Source of the DNA: Gp6-AA40 sp035492455
Lineage (GTDB): Bacteria; Acidobacteriota; Vicinamibacteria; Vicinamibacterales; UBA2999
Direction of reading: 5' to 3'
Assembly (NCBI GenBank): GCA_035492455.1
Contig: DATJJE010000037.1
Span: 62,001 to 126,000 of the forward strand
DNA length: 64,000 nt
The position numbers and the translations under genes are program-made. The notes below the pieces were generated by a model. The model was not told the origin of the DNA, did not search any database, and worked only from the letters and a program-made list of their open reading frames with translations. This document shows positions 8,606 through 16,823 of the stretch, in pieces (position 1 is the first letter of the stretch; each line of letters starts with the position of its first letter).

Positions 8606-8672
8606 GTGATTTGCGATTTGTGATTTGAAAAAATCAGTAAACACCAATCGCAAATCACTAATGACAAATCAC
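8606..8672. repeat. Inverted array of heptanucleotide repeats between convergent genes
   Basis: Left arm: GTGATTT, GCGATTT, GTGATTT (8606-8626). Right arm: CAATCGC, AAATCAC, TAATGAC, AAATCAC (8645-8672), the complement of the same 7-mer. A 13-bp perfect stem joins 8606-8618 with 8646-8658. It sits between the convergent PRTase and GT-C genes and could act as a bidirectional terminator; the right end touches the GT-C stop codon. Confidence 0.7.
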
Positions 8673-9973
8673 TTGTAGGGACGGATCTGGATGGTGGGAT
8701 CGCGATAAGCCCACTGCACGGCCGCATTCGCGAACTGGTGTGGGTGCAGCTTCGCGAACTCGGCGTCGGGTTCCACCACCGAATAACTCGGAAGATCGCC
8801 GTGCGTCTGGCGGAACTTCGCCAGATATTCCGGATAGACCTGCGTGCGTGTGGCGAAGTCACGGACGTTCGAGTTCGCGAACACCGCAAAGCGGATGGCG
8901 ACAGCTGCGACTACCATCGCAAACACTGCCCGGTAACGAGCCCGATTGAGCAGCACTACCGCTTCCGCCAGCAACAGTGAGAACCCGATCGCCGGTTGAT
9001 ACAGGTATCTCGATGTGTTGCCCCAGTTGAACGACAGGAACGGCGCCAGCGCCAGCAGCATCCAGCAGGTGGCAAACCTGACGCGCCCGTTGCCGCGCAC
9101 CAGCAGCGCGATCACGCCGACGACGATAACCGCGTAGTTCAGCGCATCGCGCCGCCCGACGTAGAGGCCGACGATGTAGTTGAGCGCGTTGGTGATGATG
9201 TGAAAGCCGAACGTGTAGTAACCCTGCGAGACGACGTAGTTGCGGCTGTTGATCCAGAGATCGAGCGCGAGATAGAGCGCGATCAGCACCGCATAGGGAG
9301 CAAAGATCCGCCAATCCGCAGGGAACGGCGGGTCCTTCGGCCTTCGCCAAGGCTCCGGCCGCCAGATCAACCAGTCGCTCAGCAACAACACGGGCAAGAA
9401 GACTACGGAGCTCTCATGCGTCAGCAGTGCAAGCGCGAACGCCGTGACTGAGAGCATGCGAAACCGCCGTTGACCCGAATCGCGCCAGCGCAGGAACCAG
9501 AGCACACTCAGGCAGCCAAAGAGCGCTCCGATCGTTTCCGCAAGCGCTCCGACCCATGCCACCGCATCGATGTCCGAGGGCTGCACGGCGAAGAACAGCG
9601 CGGCCACAAAGCCGAACACCCGATCGCCACCGATGCGCGTTGCAAGGGCAAAAAGGACAAGCACCGTGGCGGTGTGCAACACGATGCTCGCCGCATGAAA
9701 CAGCAGCGGCGAGCCGCCGAGCAGCGGCGTCATCGCACCGAAGTAGACGTCGATGACCGGCCGATAGAAGTGGCTCATGCTGCCGAAGGCGACGAGCTGC
9801 CCGGGATGAAACGCCCAGGATGTCACCAGCCACTGAAAGTCGTCGTCGAAGAAATAGGCGGAGAGTGCGTTGTGATAAACAATGACAACCGCCACCACGA
9901 GAACGAGGACAGCGACGAGATGACGTTTCCGGATCTGTTCGGCCGACGCAAACCGTTGATTGGGGTGCTTCAT
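8669..9973 (-). CDS. GT-C family membrane glycosyltransferase-like protein
   Basis: A 434-residue polytopic protein. After a short basic N terminus (MKHPNQRF...KRH) and a first membrane helix comes FFDDDFQWL, an acidic DD motif as in GT-C enzymes that use lipid-linked sugars, then a YRPVID motif reminiscent of the TMTC/ArnT group. About ten further hydrophobic segments follow and a ~60-residue soluble tail. The donor and acceptor are unknown. The start at ATG 9973 overlaps the divergent BtpA gene by 54 nt, so a later start cannot be excluded. Confidence 0.7.
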   Translation of the reverse strand: MKHPNQRFASAEQIRKRHLVAVLVLVVAVVIVYHNALSAYFFDDDFQWLVTSWAFHPGQLVAFGSMSHFYRPVIDVYFGAMTPLLGGSPLLFHAASIVLHTATVLVLFALATRIGGDRVFGFVAALFFAVQPSDIDAVAWVGALAETIGALFGCLSVLWFLRWRDSGQRRFRMLSVTAFALALLTHESSVVFLPVLLLSDWLIWRPEPWRRPKDPPFPADWRIFAPYAVLIALYLALDLWINSRNYVVSQGYYTFGFHIITNALNYIVGLYVGRRDALNYAVIVVGVIALLVRGNGRVRFATCWMLLALAPFLSFNWGNTSRYLYQPAIGFSLLLAEAVVLLNRARYRAVFAMVVAAVAIRFAVFANSNVRDFATRTQVYPEYLAKFRQTHGDLPSYSVVEPDAEFAKLHPHQFANAAVQWAYRDPTIQIRPYK

Positions 9974-10720
9974 CTGCTGCCGCTGCCCGGAGCGCCACTG
10001 TACGACGGCGCGATGCAGAAGGTCTACGATCAGGCGCTCGCCGAGCTCGACGTCTTCAAGCAGCACTCGTTGGACTCGGTAGTCGTCGAGAACTTTCGCG
10101 ATATGCCGTACTTTCCAGGGCGTGTCCCCCCGGAAACCGTTGCCGCGATGGCGGCCGTATCGCGCGAAATCGTGCGCGCCGCCGGAATGCCGGTGGGGAT
10201 CAACGTGCTTCGCAGCGACGGCGAAGCAGCGATTGCGATTGCGGCGGCGTCAGGCGCGCACTATGTGCGCGTCAATGTCCATATGGGTGCAGTCGTCGCG
10301 GATCAGGGCATTGTCCAGGGGAGCAGTCAGTTTTCGGTGCGCCTGCGCAGCACGCTGAAATCGAACGCGCTCATTTTCGCGGATGTCGGCGTGAAGCATG
10401 CCGCGCCGCTCGCCGGCCGCAGCCTCGACATCGAGACGCGGGACCTTGCGGAACGTGGCCTCGCCGACGCGGTGATCGTCACCGGTGACCGCACCGGCGT
10501 GGAGACAAGCCTCGCGGACGTCGAGCAAGTCCGCGGCGCGACGCGGCTGCCTATTCTCGTCGGCAGCGGTGCGACCCCGGAAAACCTCGAGCACGTGCTG
10601 CCGAAGGTGGACGGCTTGATCGTCGGCAGCTATTTCAAGAAAGATGGCGCCGGACACAACTTCGTGGAGTCGGCCCGTGTCGCGTGGTTCGCGCGGCGAT
10701 TCGCCGAATTGAGAGGATGA
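9920..10720 (+). CDS. BtpA/SgcQ family protein
   Basis: A 266-residue TIM-barrel protein. It opens LFGRRKPLIGVLHLLPLPG, the signature beginning of the BtpA family, and contains NVLRSDGEAAIAIA and a terminal VGSYFKKDG segment. BtpA was named for a role in stabilising cyanobacterial photosystem I; in heterotrophs the family function is not established (SgcQ lies in sugar clusters). The start ATG 9920 lies antisense inside the first codons of the divergent GT-C gene. The next gene follows after one base, suggesting an operon. Confidence 0.85.
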   Translation: MTFPDLFGRRKPLIGVLHLLPLPGAPLYDGAMQKVYDQALAELDVFKQHSLDSVVVENFRDMPYFPGRVPPETVAAMAAVSREIVRAAGMPVGINVLRSDGEAAIAIAAASGAHYVRVNVHMGAVVADQGIVQGSSQFSVRLRSTLKSNALIFADVGVKHAAPLAGRSLDIETRDLAERGLADAVIVTGDRTGVETSLADVEQVRGATRLPILVGSGATPENLEHVLPKVDGLIVGSYFKKDGAGHNFVESARVAWFARRFAELRG

Positions 10721-10721
10721 G

Positions 10722-11348
10722 ATGAAAGCGATTATTGGAACGCTCCTCGTCATGATGTCAGCGGCAGGCGCGGCATCGGCGTTTGCGCAGGACCGGCTGC
10801 CGCCGATTGCGGCAGACAAACTGACCGATGCGCAGAAGAAGGCGTTCGCCGAATTCAAGGAGGAGCGCAAACAGGACGTGTTCGGTCCGTTTGTCCCGCT
10901 CAGCCGCAGTCCGCAGTTGATGATCAACGCGGCGAAGATGGGCACCTACCTGCGCTTCGGCAACTCTCTGCCGCGCGACGTCAGCGAGTTCGCCATCCTG
11001 CTCGTGTCGCGGCGCTTCACGCAGCAGTACGAGTGGTATGTGCACGCTGCCGACGGCAAGACCGCTGGTCTCTCCGACGCCATCATCCAGGCGGTCGCCG
11101 ACGGACGCCGGCCCGACGGCATGAGTGAAGGCATGGAGATCGTCTACGAGTTCAGCAACGAGCTGAATGATTTCCACAGCGTCACCGATCGGACCTACCA
11201 GCGGATGGTCGCGAAGTTCGGCGAGCAGGGGATGATGGATCTCGTAGGCCTCAACGGCTATTACTCGATGATTTCAATGGTGCTGAACGTTGGCCGAACT
11301 CCGCTCCCGCCCGGACAGGCGCCGGGACTCAAGCCGTTTCCAAAGTAG
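10722..11348 (+). CDS. Secreted carboxymuconolactone decarboxylase-fold protein
   Basis: 208 residues with a cleavable signal peptide (AASAFAQ, cut about residue 23). The mature part has the all-helical CMD/AhpD fold with the segment EFAILLVSRRFTQQYEWYVHA and AGLSDAIIQAVADG. The EWYxH signature is present, but the CxxC thiol pair of peroxidase-active AhpD is absent, so an alkylhydroperoxidase role is unlikely. Periplasmic CMD proteins are common in acidobacterial genomes, with unknown substrates. The start follows the BtpA stop by one base. Confidence 0.8.
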   Translation: MKAIIGTLLVMMSAAGAASAFAQDRLPPIAADKLTDAQKKAFAEFKEERKQDVFGPFVPLSRSPQLMINAAKMGTYLRFGNSLPRDVSEFAILLVSRRFTQQYEWYVHAADGKTAGLSDAIIQAVADGRRPDGMSEGMEIVYEFSNELNDFHSVTDRTYQRMVAKFGEQGMMDLVGLNGYYSMISMVLNVGRTPLPPGQAPGLKPFPK

Positions 11349-12180
11349 GCTCGAGGACCTCTACCGGACGTTCGACCATCCGGACGCGGCCTCAGACCCT
11401 GTCCACATCGTCCGGCGCTACACCGCGCCGGACGATCGTGAGGTGGTCGGGTTCTGTGCGGCCGCACTTGCGTTCGGCCGCGTGGCCAGCGTTCTCAACT
11501 CCATCGAATCGCTGCTGACGGCGATGGGCCCGCATCCGGCTGCATTCGTACGATGTTTCAATGCAGAGCGCGATCGTGAAGCGATCGATCCTCTCGTCCA
11601 CCGCTGGATCCGCGGACGCGACCTCGTCGCGCTGATGCTCATACTGCAGAAAATGCTGCGCGAGTCCGGCAGCATCGAGCGTTTCTTTGTCGCCGGCGAC
11701 GACCCGACGACGCCCGACATCGGCCCTGCGCTCGAGTCCTTCTCGACGCGCGCGCTGCAGACGAATCTCCAGGCTGCCTACCCTCGCGTGCCGAAGCGGC
11801 CAGGCGTCTGCTACTTCTTTCCAAAACCGTCAGCGGGAAGCGCGTGTAAGCGGTTGAATCTGTTTCTTCGCTGGATGGTGCGGCTCGATGCAATTGACCT
11901 CGGAACTTGGACATCAGTGTCCCCTTCAAGGCTCATCATTCCGCTCGACACCCACGTCATTCGGCTCGGTCGCTGTCTTCGATTGACGCGATATTCCTCA
12001 CCAAATTGGAAAATGGCGGCCGAAATCACTGGCTCCCTTCGGGCTCTCAGTGACGATCCTGTTCGGTACGATTTTTCCCTCTGCCACATCGGCATGATGA
12101 GCGCCTGCGGATACGGCCGAGCCCAGGGTGATCGTCAGTGTCCGTTGAAGGGAATTTGTCGTCCTCGCAAGCACGCTTAG
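11290..12180 (+). CDS. TIGR02757/DUF2400 family protein
   Basis: 296 residues. Early LEDLYRTFDHPDAASDPVHIVRRY and YTAPDDREVVGFCAAALAFGRV match the DUF2400 opening; PLDTHVIRLGRCL resembles a helix-hairpin-helix Asp/His segment. The C-terminal Cys spacing (SLCHIG...SACGYG...QCPLKGIC) suggests a 4Fe-4S cluster as in EndoIII-type glycosylases. A DNA-repair role is only inferred. The only usable start is TTG 11290 (an in-frame stop lies at 11284), so it begins inside the CMD gene with a 59-nt overlap. Confidence 0.8.
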   Translation: MAELRSRPDRRRDSSRFQSRLEDLYRTFDHPDAASDPVHIVRRYTAPDDREVVGFCAAALAFGRVASVLNSIESLLTAMGPHPAAFVRCFNAERDREAIDPLVHRWIRGRDLVALMLILQKMLRESGSIERFFVAGDDPTTPDIGPALESFSTRALQTNLQAAYPRVPKRPGVCYFFPKPSAGSACKRLNLFLRWMVRLDAIDLGTWTSVSPSRLIIPLDTHVIRLGRCLRLTRYSSPNWKMAAEITGSLRALSDDPVRYDFSLCHIGMMSACGYGRAQGDRQCPLKGICRPRKHA

Positions 12181-12240
12181 ACGAATAGGGACGGAACGAG
12201 GATTGAAGCATCTTCGCTAACCCGGAGATCACGCTCCGTT

Positions 12241-12483
12241 ATGCGCGTACGCATTACAAAAGCACTGGCCGGCAGTATCGACGGCATACAGCTTTCGCGG
12301 CTGTCCAAGGGACGCGTCTACGACGTGAACACATCGCTCGCGTGCTATCTGCTGTCCGAAGAAATGGCCGAGTTGTTTGAAGCCCCGTCCGAGACGCGCA
12401 ACCTAGAGTCGTTCGTCCCGCGTTCCATCGCCGCCGATCGTTCGCGCAAGAAGCGTAATGGTCCGAAGAAGAAGGAAGAGTAG
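12241..12483 (+). CDS. Small conserved-looking hypothetical protein
   Basis: 80 residues, not assigned to a family. Residues 1-45 look folded (MRVRITKALAGSIDGIQLSRL...VYDVNTSLACYLLSEEMAELFE), resembling small acidobacterial proteins with a 'vgkvydv...tylv' core. The C-terminal 15 residues are Lys/Arg-rich (RKKRNGPKKKEE). It is followed after 10 nt by a secreted protein. No strong ribosome site is seen; real-gene status rests on compact codon use and packing. Confidence 0.6.
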   Translation: MRVRITKALAGSIDGIQLSRLSKGRVYDVNTSLACYLLSEEMAELFEAPSETRNLESFVPRSIAADRSRKKRNGPKKKEE

Positions 12484-12493
12484 GAATTCATTC

Positions 12494-12895
12494 ATGCGAA
12501 TCATCATGTTGGCGCTCGTCACGTCGCTGTCCGGCGCCGTGCTGCCGGCGCTGGCTCAATCACCAAAGGACGAAGTCCGTATCACCGGCTGCGTACAGTG
12601 GGAAAAGGAATATCGCCACGATCGCAACGAAGGCCGCGGCGGGGCGCTTGGTACCGGCGTCGGGGTCGGCAATGAATTTGTGTTGATCAGGGTGAAACCT
12701 GAAGGCGGTCGCAAAGCCACCGCCTATAGCATCACCGGCGATCGAGAGAAGGAGCTGGGACGCCGGATCGGACAGCAAATCCAGGTGATCGGCATCATCG
12801 AGAACGAAGGCAAGCTGGACAGCGAGCGCTTCGGCGACTTGCCTCGCATCAAGATGACCGCGTGGATTCCCGTAAAAGACACCTGCGAACAGTAG
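12494..12895 (+). CDS. Secreted OB-fold-like hypothetical protein
   Basis: 133 residues starting at MRIIMLALV (ATG 12494), with a signal peptide ending ALAQ (about residue 22). The mature part reads like a small beta-barrel (VRITGCVQWEKEY, FVLIRVKPEGG, YSITGDREKELGRRIGQQIQVIGIIENEG, IKMTAWIPVKDTC), similar to secreted acidobacterial proteins in which a membrane or compound stability value is modified, but no function can be named. Two Cys residues near the ends of the mature chain could form a disulfide. Confidence 0.65.
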   Translation: MRIIMLALVTSLSGAVLPALAQSPKDEVRITGCVQWEKEYRHDRNEGRGGALGTGVGVGNEFVLIRVKPEGGRKATAYSITGDREKELGRRIGQQIQVIGIIENEGKLDSERFGDLPRIKMTAWIPVKDTCEQ

Positions 12896-12901
12896 TAGGT
12901 G

Positions 12902-13681
12902 CTATTGGAGCTTGGATCTTGGATCTTGGAGCTTGGAGCTTCTCTGAAGCTCCCACAGCTTCATGAACTTCAGGCCGACTGACCAGGCATTCATCAGCGA
13001 AATGGTCAGTCCCGCCGTCCCGTCAAGAAAGCCTCTCCTCAAGATGTAGTTGCGCAGGAACGCGGCCGGTGGGTGCACCAGGATTTCCACCGGCCCTGTT
13101 CGACGTCCGGCTTCGTACATCTGCTTTGCCGACAGCGTCGAGTAGTGATTGATGCGCTGGATGTGATCCCGCAGGTCGCTGAACGAGTAGTGCTGCAGCT
13201 CGCTGCTCAGCTGGCCTGACGCGCCGTCAACCGCGACGGATTCGTGCACGTAGCGGCCGCGCCATCGTGCGAATCGCCGGTTATAGAGCCGCGTCTGGTA
13301 ATCGGGATAAAAGTCGGTAGTACGGATCCAGCGTCCGAGGTGAAACGCGACGCGCGGAACACGGTAGCCGTAGTACTGCGGCTCGCCGGCGAGCGTCGAT
13401 CGGATCTCGTGCGCCAGCGCTGCAGGAATCCGCTCGTCAGCGTCGAGGGAGAAGATCCAGTCGTGGGTCGCCTGCTCGGCCGCGAAGTTCTTCTGATCGA
13501 CGTATCCCGTCCACTGACGCGACATCACCCGCACCCCTTTACCGCGGGCGATATCGACGGTCTGGTCGGTGCTGCCTGAATCGACGACGAGAATGTCATC
13601 CGCGAAGGAAGCGGAATCGATCGCCGCGGCGATATGTTCCGCCTCGTTCAGCGTGATGATCGTGACCGTCAGTCGATGCAA
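12902..13681 (-). CDS. Glycosyltransferase family 2
   Basis: 259 residues with a GT-A fold. The N-terminal VTIITLNEAEHI, ILVVDSGSTDQTVDIA and the metal motif FSLDADERIP are those of WaaE/KdtX-type GT2 enzymes acting on lipopolysaccharide core or other glycans. The C terminus carries a membrane-associating segment (AFLRNYILRRGFLDG). The start is a TTG directly after the tolC stop (TAATTG), with AGGAGG about 12 nt before. The last ~12 codons are made from a TTGGAGC/TTGGATC heptamer repeat, so the tail may be slippage-prone. Confidence 0.85.
   Translation of the reverse strand: MHRLTVTIITLNEAEHIAAAIDSASFADDILVVDSGSTDQTVDIARGKGVRVMSRQWTGYVDQKNFAAEQATHDWIFSLDADERIPAALAHEIRSTLAGEPQYYGYRVPRVAFHLGRWIRTTDFYPDYQTRLYNRRFARWRGRYVHESVAVDGASGQLSSELQHYSFSDLRDHIQRINHYSTLSAKQMYEAGRRTGPVEILVHPPAAFLRNYILRRGFLDGTAGLTISLMNAWSVGLKFMKLWELQRSSKLQDPRSKLQ
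12905..12939. repeat. Five tandem heptamers TTGGA(G/T)C
   Basis: Five exact 7-bp units, TTGGAGC, TTGGATC, TTGGATC, TTGGAGC, TTGGAGC, forming the 3' end of the GT2 gene (translated on the minus strand as an S-K-L-Q-D-P-like tail). Seven is not a multiple of three, so unit gain or loss would change the reading frame of the C terminus. Confidence 0.85.
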
Positions 13682-15367
13682 TTACTGCGTGCCTCCTACG
13701 ACGCCGCCGCTCGTCACGGTTCCACCGCTCGTGGTCGTTGATCCTGGTGTTGCCGATGTCGTCGTGACACCGCTCCCGACGTTCGCAGCGGTAACGGTAT
13801 TGACCGTCGCCGTACCCGATCCTGCGACCGGAGCGCGCTGCACGGTCTCGAGATCGACGAGCGAGCGGTTGTAGCTCAAAATCGCGTTCAGCTCGTCATT
13901 GCGCGCCTGCGCCAGGTCGCGCTGCGCCTGAAAGACCAGGAACTGCGTCGACGTTCCTGCCGCCAGCTTCTTCTGCTCCGCGTCGAGCCGCTGTTCCGCA
14001 AGCGAGCGCGACACGCCTGTCGCGCCCACCAGCTTGGCGTTGGTTTGCACCTGCCGCGCGACGTTGCGAACTTGCGTGACGACCTGCAGCTCCGCGTTCT
14101 TCAACTGCGTGACGTTCTGGCTGTTCTGCAGCTCGGCGCGCGCCAGGCTCGCTTCCTGCTGGCTGTGGCCGATTGGATAACTGATGTTCAGTGCCAGCGT
14201 CCAGTTCGGAAACTGGTTGCCGAAAATGTCGCTGAGCACCTGGCCGAAGCTGCGCGACGTCGGATTGGTGACAACGGGAATGCCCAGCGCGTTGGTGCGG
14301 ACGACGGGCGTTCCGCCCAGGCCGCTGAGCCCGTAGTCGAAGCTCGCCGTCACGTCGGGGAGCGACTGGTTGCGGAAGTACTGAATGTTGATATTGGCCT
14401 CTTCGATCGACTTCCTTGTCTGCAGCAGGTCCGTGCGCATTTGCAACGCGTTGCGCACCGCGGCATCGACGTCAACGGTCATCGGCTGAAAGGCGGGCAG
14501 GTCCGTCGGCTGAATGCTGGTCGTCCAGAAGTCGGGCGACTGCGGGTTGAAGATGAGCGATCGCAGCGCGTCCTGTGCGCTCTCGATCTGCTCCTGCGCG
14601 AGGATCACGGCCTGTTCGCGCTGCGCCACTTCGGCTTCGGCAGCGACGGCGTCGATCGGCGGCGTGGTGCCGATTTGAATGCGCGCGTTAGTCTCGCGCA
14701 GCGACTCGCGCGCCAAGTCGAGCGACTGCTGTTGGACGCTAAGAGATGCGACGGCATACGCCAGATCCCAGTACGCGTTGCGCACGGCGCGCGACGTTGT
14801 GGCGACCGTCTGCTCGACGCCGATGTCGGCGATCTCGCGATTCTTCTCGCTGACGATCACCTGCTGGCGCAGGTTGTCGATGCCGAAGTTCCGCAGCAGC
14901 GGCTGGCGGATGCTGAGCGACAGCGACGACTGCACCTGCGGCGAGAACGTCGAGAAGATGTTGGTCGTGGTTGCACGGGTCGTGTCCCATCCCACCTGGT
15001 AGCTGCCACCCCACGGCGTCTGCTGCAGCAGTCCGAAGTTGCTGGCAAACCGATCCGTCGTCGTCTTGTTCTGCCCCGTCGATGCTCCCGACAGCACGCT
15101 TGTATTCGGCGTCGCCGTCCCTGTGTTCTGGACGACCGTCGTCAGCGTCGGCACCCAGGCGGAGCGCGCCAGGGCGATCGAGAGATCCTGAAGCTGCGGA
15201 TTGATGCGCGCGATCTGCACGCCGAGGTTGTTCTCGAGCGCGAGCCGCACCGCATCGTCAATGGTGAGCCGCCGGACCTGCTCTGCCGCGGGTTGTTGGG
15301 CATACGCCGAGCCGCTCGCAACTCCGCCAAGGATGAAGAACAGGACCGCGCTAAACGTCGTACGCAT
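13682..15367 (-). CDS. TolC-family outer membrane efflux protein
   Basis: 561 residues from MRTTFSAVLFF (ATG 15367, with AGGAG 7 nt before). The signal peptide ends ASGSAYAQQ. Two OEP repeats are visible: LTIDDAVRLALENNLGVQI, and a second half with DLLQTRKSIEEANINIQYFRNQSLP. Long heptad-rich helices (VQQQSLDLARESLRETNARI) match the TolC alpha-barrel. The last ~35 residues are Thr/Gly/Ser/Val-rich low complexity. It lacks an adjacent pump; the next gene in the same direction is GT2, so polysaccharide or other export is possible. Confidence 0.88.
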   Translation of the reverse strand: MRTTFSAVLFFILGGVASGSAYAQQPAAEQVRRLTIDDAVRLALENNLGVQIARINPQLQDLSIALARSAWVPTLTTVVQNTGTATPNTSVLSGASTGQNKTTTDRFASNFGLLQQTPWGGSYQVGWDTTRATTTNIFSTFSPQVQSSLSLSIRQPLLRNFGIDNLRQQVIVSEKNREIADIGVEQTVATTSRAVRNAYWDLAYAVASLSVQQQSLDLARESLRETNARIQIGTTPPIDAVAAEAEVAQREQAVILAQEQIESAQDALRSLIFNPQSPDFWTTSIQPTDLPAFQPMTVDVDAAVRNALQMRTDLLQTRKSIEEANINIQYFRNQSLPDVTASFDYGLSGLGGTPVVRTNALGIPVVTNPTSRSFGQVLSDIFGNQFPNWTLALNISYPIGHSQQEASLARAELQNSQNVTQLKNAELQVVTQVRNVARQVQTNAKLVGATGVSRSLAEQRLDAEQKKLAAGTSTQFLVFQAQRDLAQARNDELNAILSYNRSLVDLETVQRAPVAGSGTATVNTVTAANVGSGVTTTSATPGSTTTSGGTVTSGGVVGGTQ

Positions 15368-15376
15368 TGAATTACT

Positions 15377-15423
15377 CCTGACACCTGATACCTGCTGATA
15401 CCTGACACCCGATACGTGAAACC
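15377..15423. repeat. Heptamer-type repeat (CCTGACA/CCTGATA) upstream of tolC
   Basis: Units CCTGACA, CCTGATA, a 10-bp CCTGCTGATA, CCTGACA, CCCGATA and CGTGAAA follow one another. They begin inside the tolC ribosome site (AGGAG on the minus strand at 15375-15379) and fill the leader toward pyrE. The CTGACAC word recurs twice before hemA (31223-31236). Confidence 0.7.
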
Positions 15424-15467
15424 TACCGGAGTCCACAGTGACAGATTTATGAACGTATGATGACATT

Positions 15468-16037
15468 GTGACTACGGATTCCGTGCTCGATCGGTTTCGG
15501 CGCGTTGGCGCGCTGCTCGAAGGACACTTCAGGTTGACGTCGGGACTGCACAGTCCCGGTTATCTGCAGTCCGCTCTGGTGCTGCAGCATCCCGTCGAAG
15601 CAGAGGCGTGCGGAGCTGCGATCGCCGATCGCGTGCGTTCGCTTGCGCCGGACGTCGTGCTCTCACCGGCGCTCGGCGGCATCGTCATCGGACAGGAAGT
15701 GGGACGCGCACTCGGCGTGCGCGCGATCTTCGCGGAGCGGCAGGATGGAAAGCTGACGCTGCGCCGCGGCTTCTCGTTGCAGCCTGGCGAAAGGGTGCTT
15801 GTCGTCGAGGACGTGGTGACCACCGGCGGGTCGACGCAGGAGACCATCGATGTGGCGCGCGCGGCGGGCGCGACGGTTGTGGGAGCAGCGTCCATCATCG
15901 ATCGCAGCGGCGGCAAGCAGCGTATCGACGTGCCGTACCATGCGCTCGCGGCCATTTCGCTGCCCACCTACGAAGCAGAGGCGTGCCCGATGTGCGCGGA
16001 AGGAAAGCCGGTGGTGAAGCCTGGCTCGCGTACTTAA
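15468..16037 (+). CDS. pyrE: Orotate phosphoribosyltransferase
   Basis: Converts orotate and PRPP to OMP. The 189-residue product has all OPRT marks: LTSGLHSPGYLQSALVLQ, SPALGGIVIG, the hood loop FAERQDGKLTLRRGF with the catalytic Lys/Arg residues, and the PRPP loop VLVVEDVVTTGGST. The C terminus CPMCAEGKPVVKPGS is usual for this subfamily. The start is GTG 15468. It is separate from the main pyr operons and overlaps truA, so it leads the truA-uppS-cdsA-dxr-rseP run. Confidence 0.95.
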   Translation: MTTDSVLDRFRRVGALLEGHFRLTSGLHSPGYLQSALVLQHPVEAEACGAAIADRVRSLAPDVVLSPALGGIVIGQEVGRALGVRAIFAERQDGKLTLRRGFSLQPGERVLVVEDVVTTGGSTQETIDVARAAGATVVGAASIIDRSGGKQRIDVPYHALAAISLPTYEAEACPMCAEGKPVVKPGSRT

Positions 16038-16815
16038 GCTGACGCTTGCCTACGAGGGCACTCGATACGTCGGCTGGCAACGTCAGGCGACAGGAGAATC
16101 CATCCAGGGGATCCTCGAGGAGGCACTCGCCAGGTTCGAAGGCGCGCCGGTAAACGTCCACGGCGCCGGACGTACAGATGCCGGCGTCCACGCGCTCGGG
16201 CAGGTTGCCAGCGCGACCGTCAATTTCACGCACTCAGTTGAGACCATCGCACGCGCGCTCAACGCGCAACTGCCCCCCGATATTCGTGTGCTCGACGTCA
16301 TCGAGGCGGCCGCGGATTTTCACGCCCGCTTCAGCGCGCGATCGAAGACGTATCGCTACCAGTTGAGTGCGGGCAGCGTTGGTGATCCTTTTACACGCGC
16401 GTTCACCTGGCAGATGCCGGAGCTACTCGACGTAGACGCTATGCGATCGGGCGCGGCGATGCTTGTCGGCACGCACGACTTCACTGCGTTCCAGAGCGTA
16501 GGAACTGAGACGAGCAGCACGGTGCGCACGATTTTCCGATCCGAGATCTGCCACAGCAGCGCAAACCAGCCTGCCGCGCCGAAGCTGCGAAGCAGCGAGG
16601 GTGGGGGGGCGCGACATCTCATCGCCTACGAGGTCAAGGGCAACGGTTTTCTTCGCCACATGGTGCGAGCGATCGTCGGCACCCTGGTCGAGATCGGGCG
16701 TGGTTGGCGCGAGCCCGCGTCGATGATGCAGCTGCTCGACAACGGCACGCGCGCGCAGGCAGGCGCAACAGCGCCGCCGCACGGATTGTTCCTCGTGAGC
16801 GTCGACTATGATTAG
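16021..16815 (+). CDS. truA: tRNA pseudouridine(38-40) synthase, probably CTG-started
   Basis: 264 residues if begun at CTG 16021. The frame reads LARVLKLTLAYEGTRYVGWQRQ, the canonical TruA opening, then GRTDAGVHALGQVA with the catalytic Asp, and VKGNGFLRHMVRAIVGTLVEIG. An in-frame TGA at 16015 and the absence of any ATG/GTG/TTG until the GTG at 16288 (which would delete the catalytic Asp) leave a non-standard start as the simplest reading. CTG 16021 lies 14 nt after AGGAAAG and 17 nt inside the end of pyrE, so coupling may help. A short Ala/Ser/Gly-rich insertion precedes the final domain. The next gene starts 8 nt later. Confidence 0.85.
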   Translation: MARVLKLTLAYEGTRYVGWQRQATGESIQGILEEALARFEGAPVNVHGAGRTDAGVHALGQVASATVNFTHSVETIARALNAQLPPDIRVLDVIEAAADFHARFSARSKTYRYQLSAGSVGDPFTRAFTWQMPELLDVDAMRSGAAMLVGTHDFTAFQSVGTETSSTVRTIFRSEICHSSANQPAAPKLRSSEGGGARHLIAYEVKGNGFLRHMVRAIVGTLVEIGRGWREPASMMQLLDNGTRAQAGATAPPHGLFLVSVDYD

Positions 16816-16823
16816 AGATCGCC

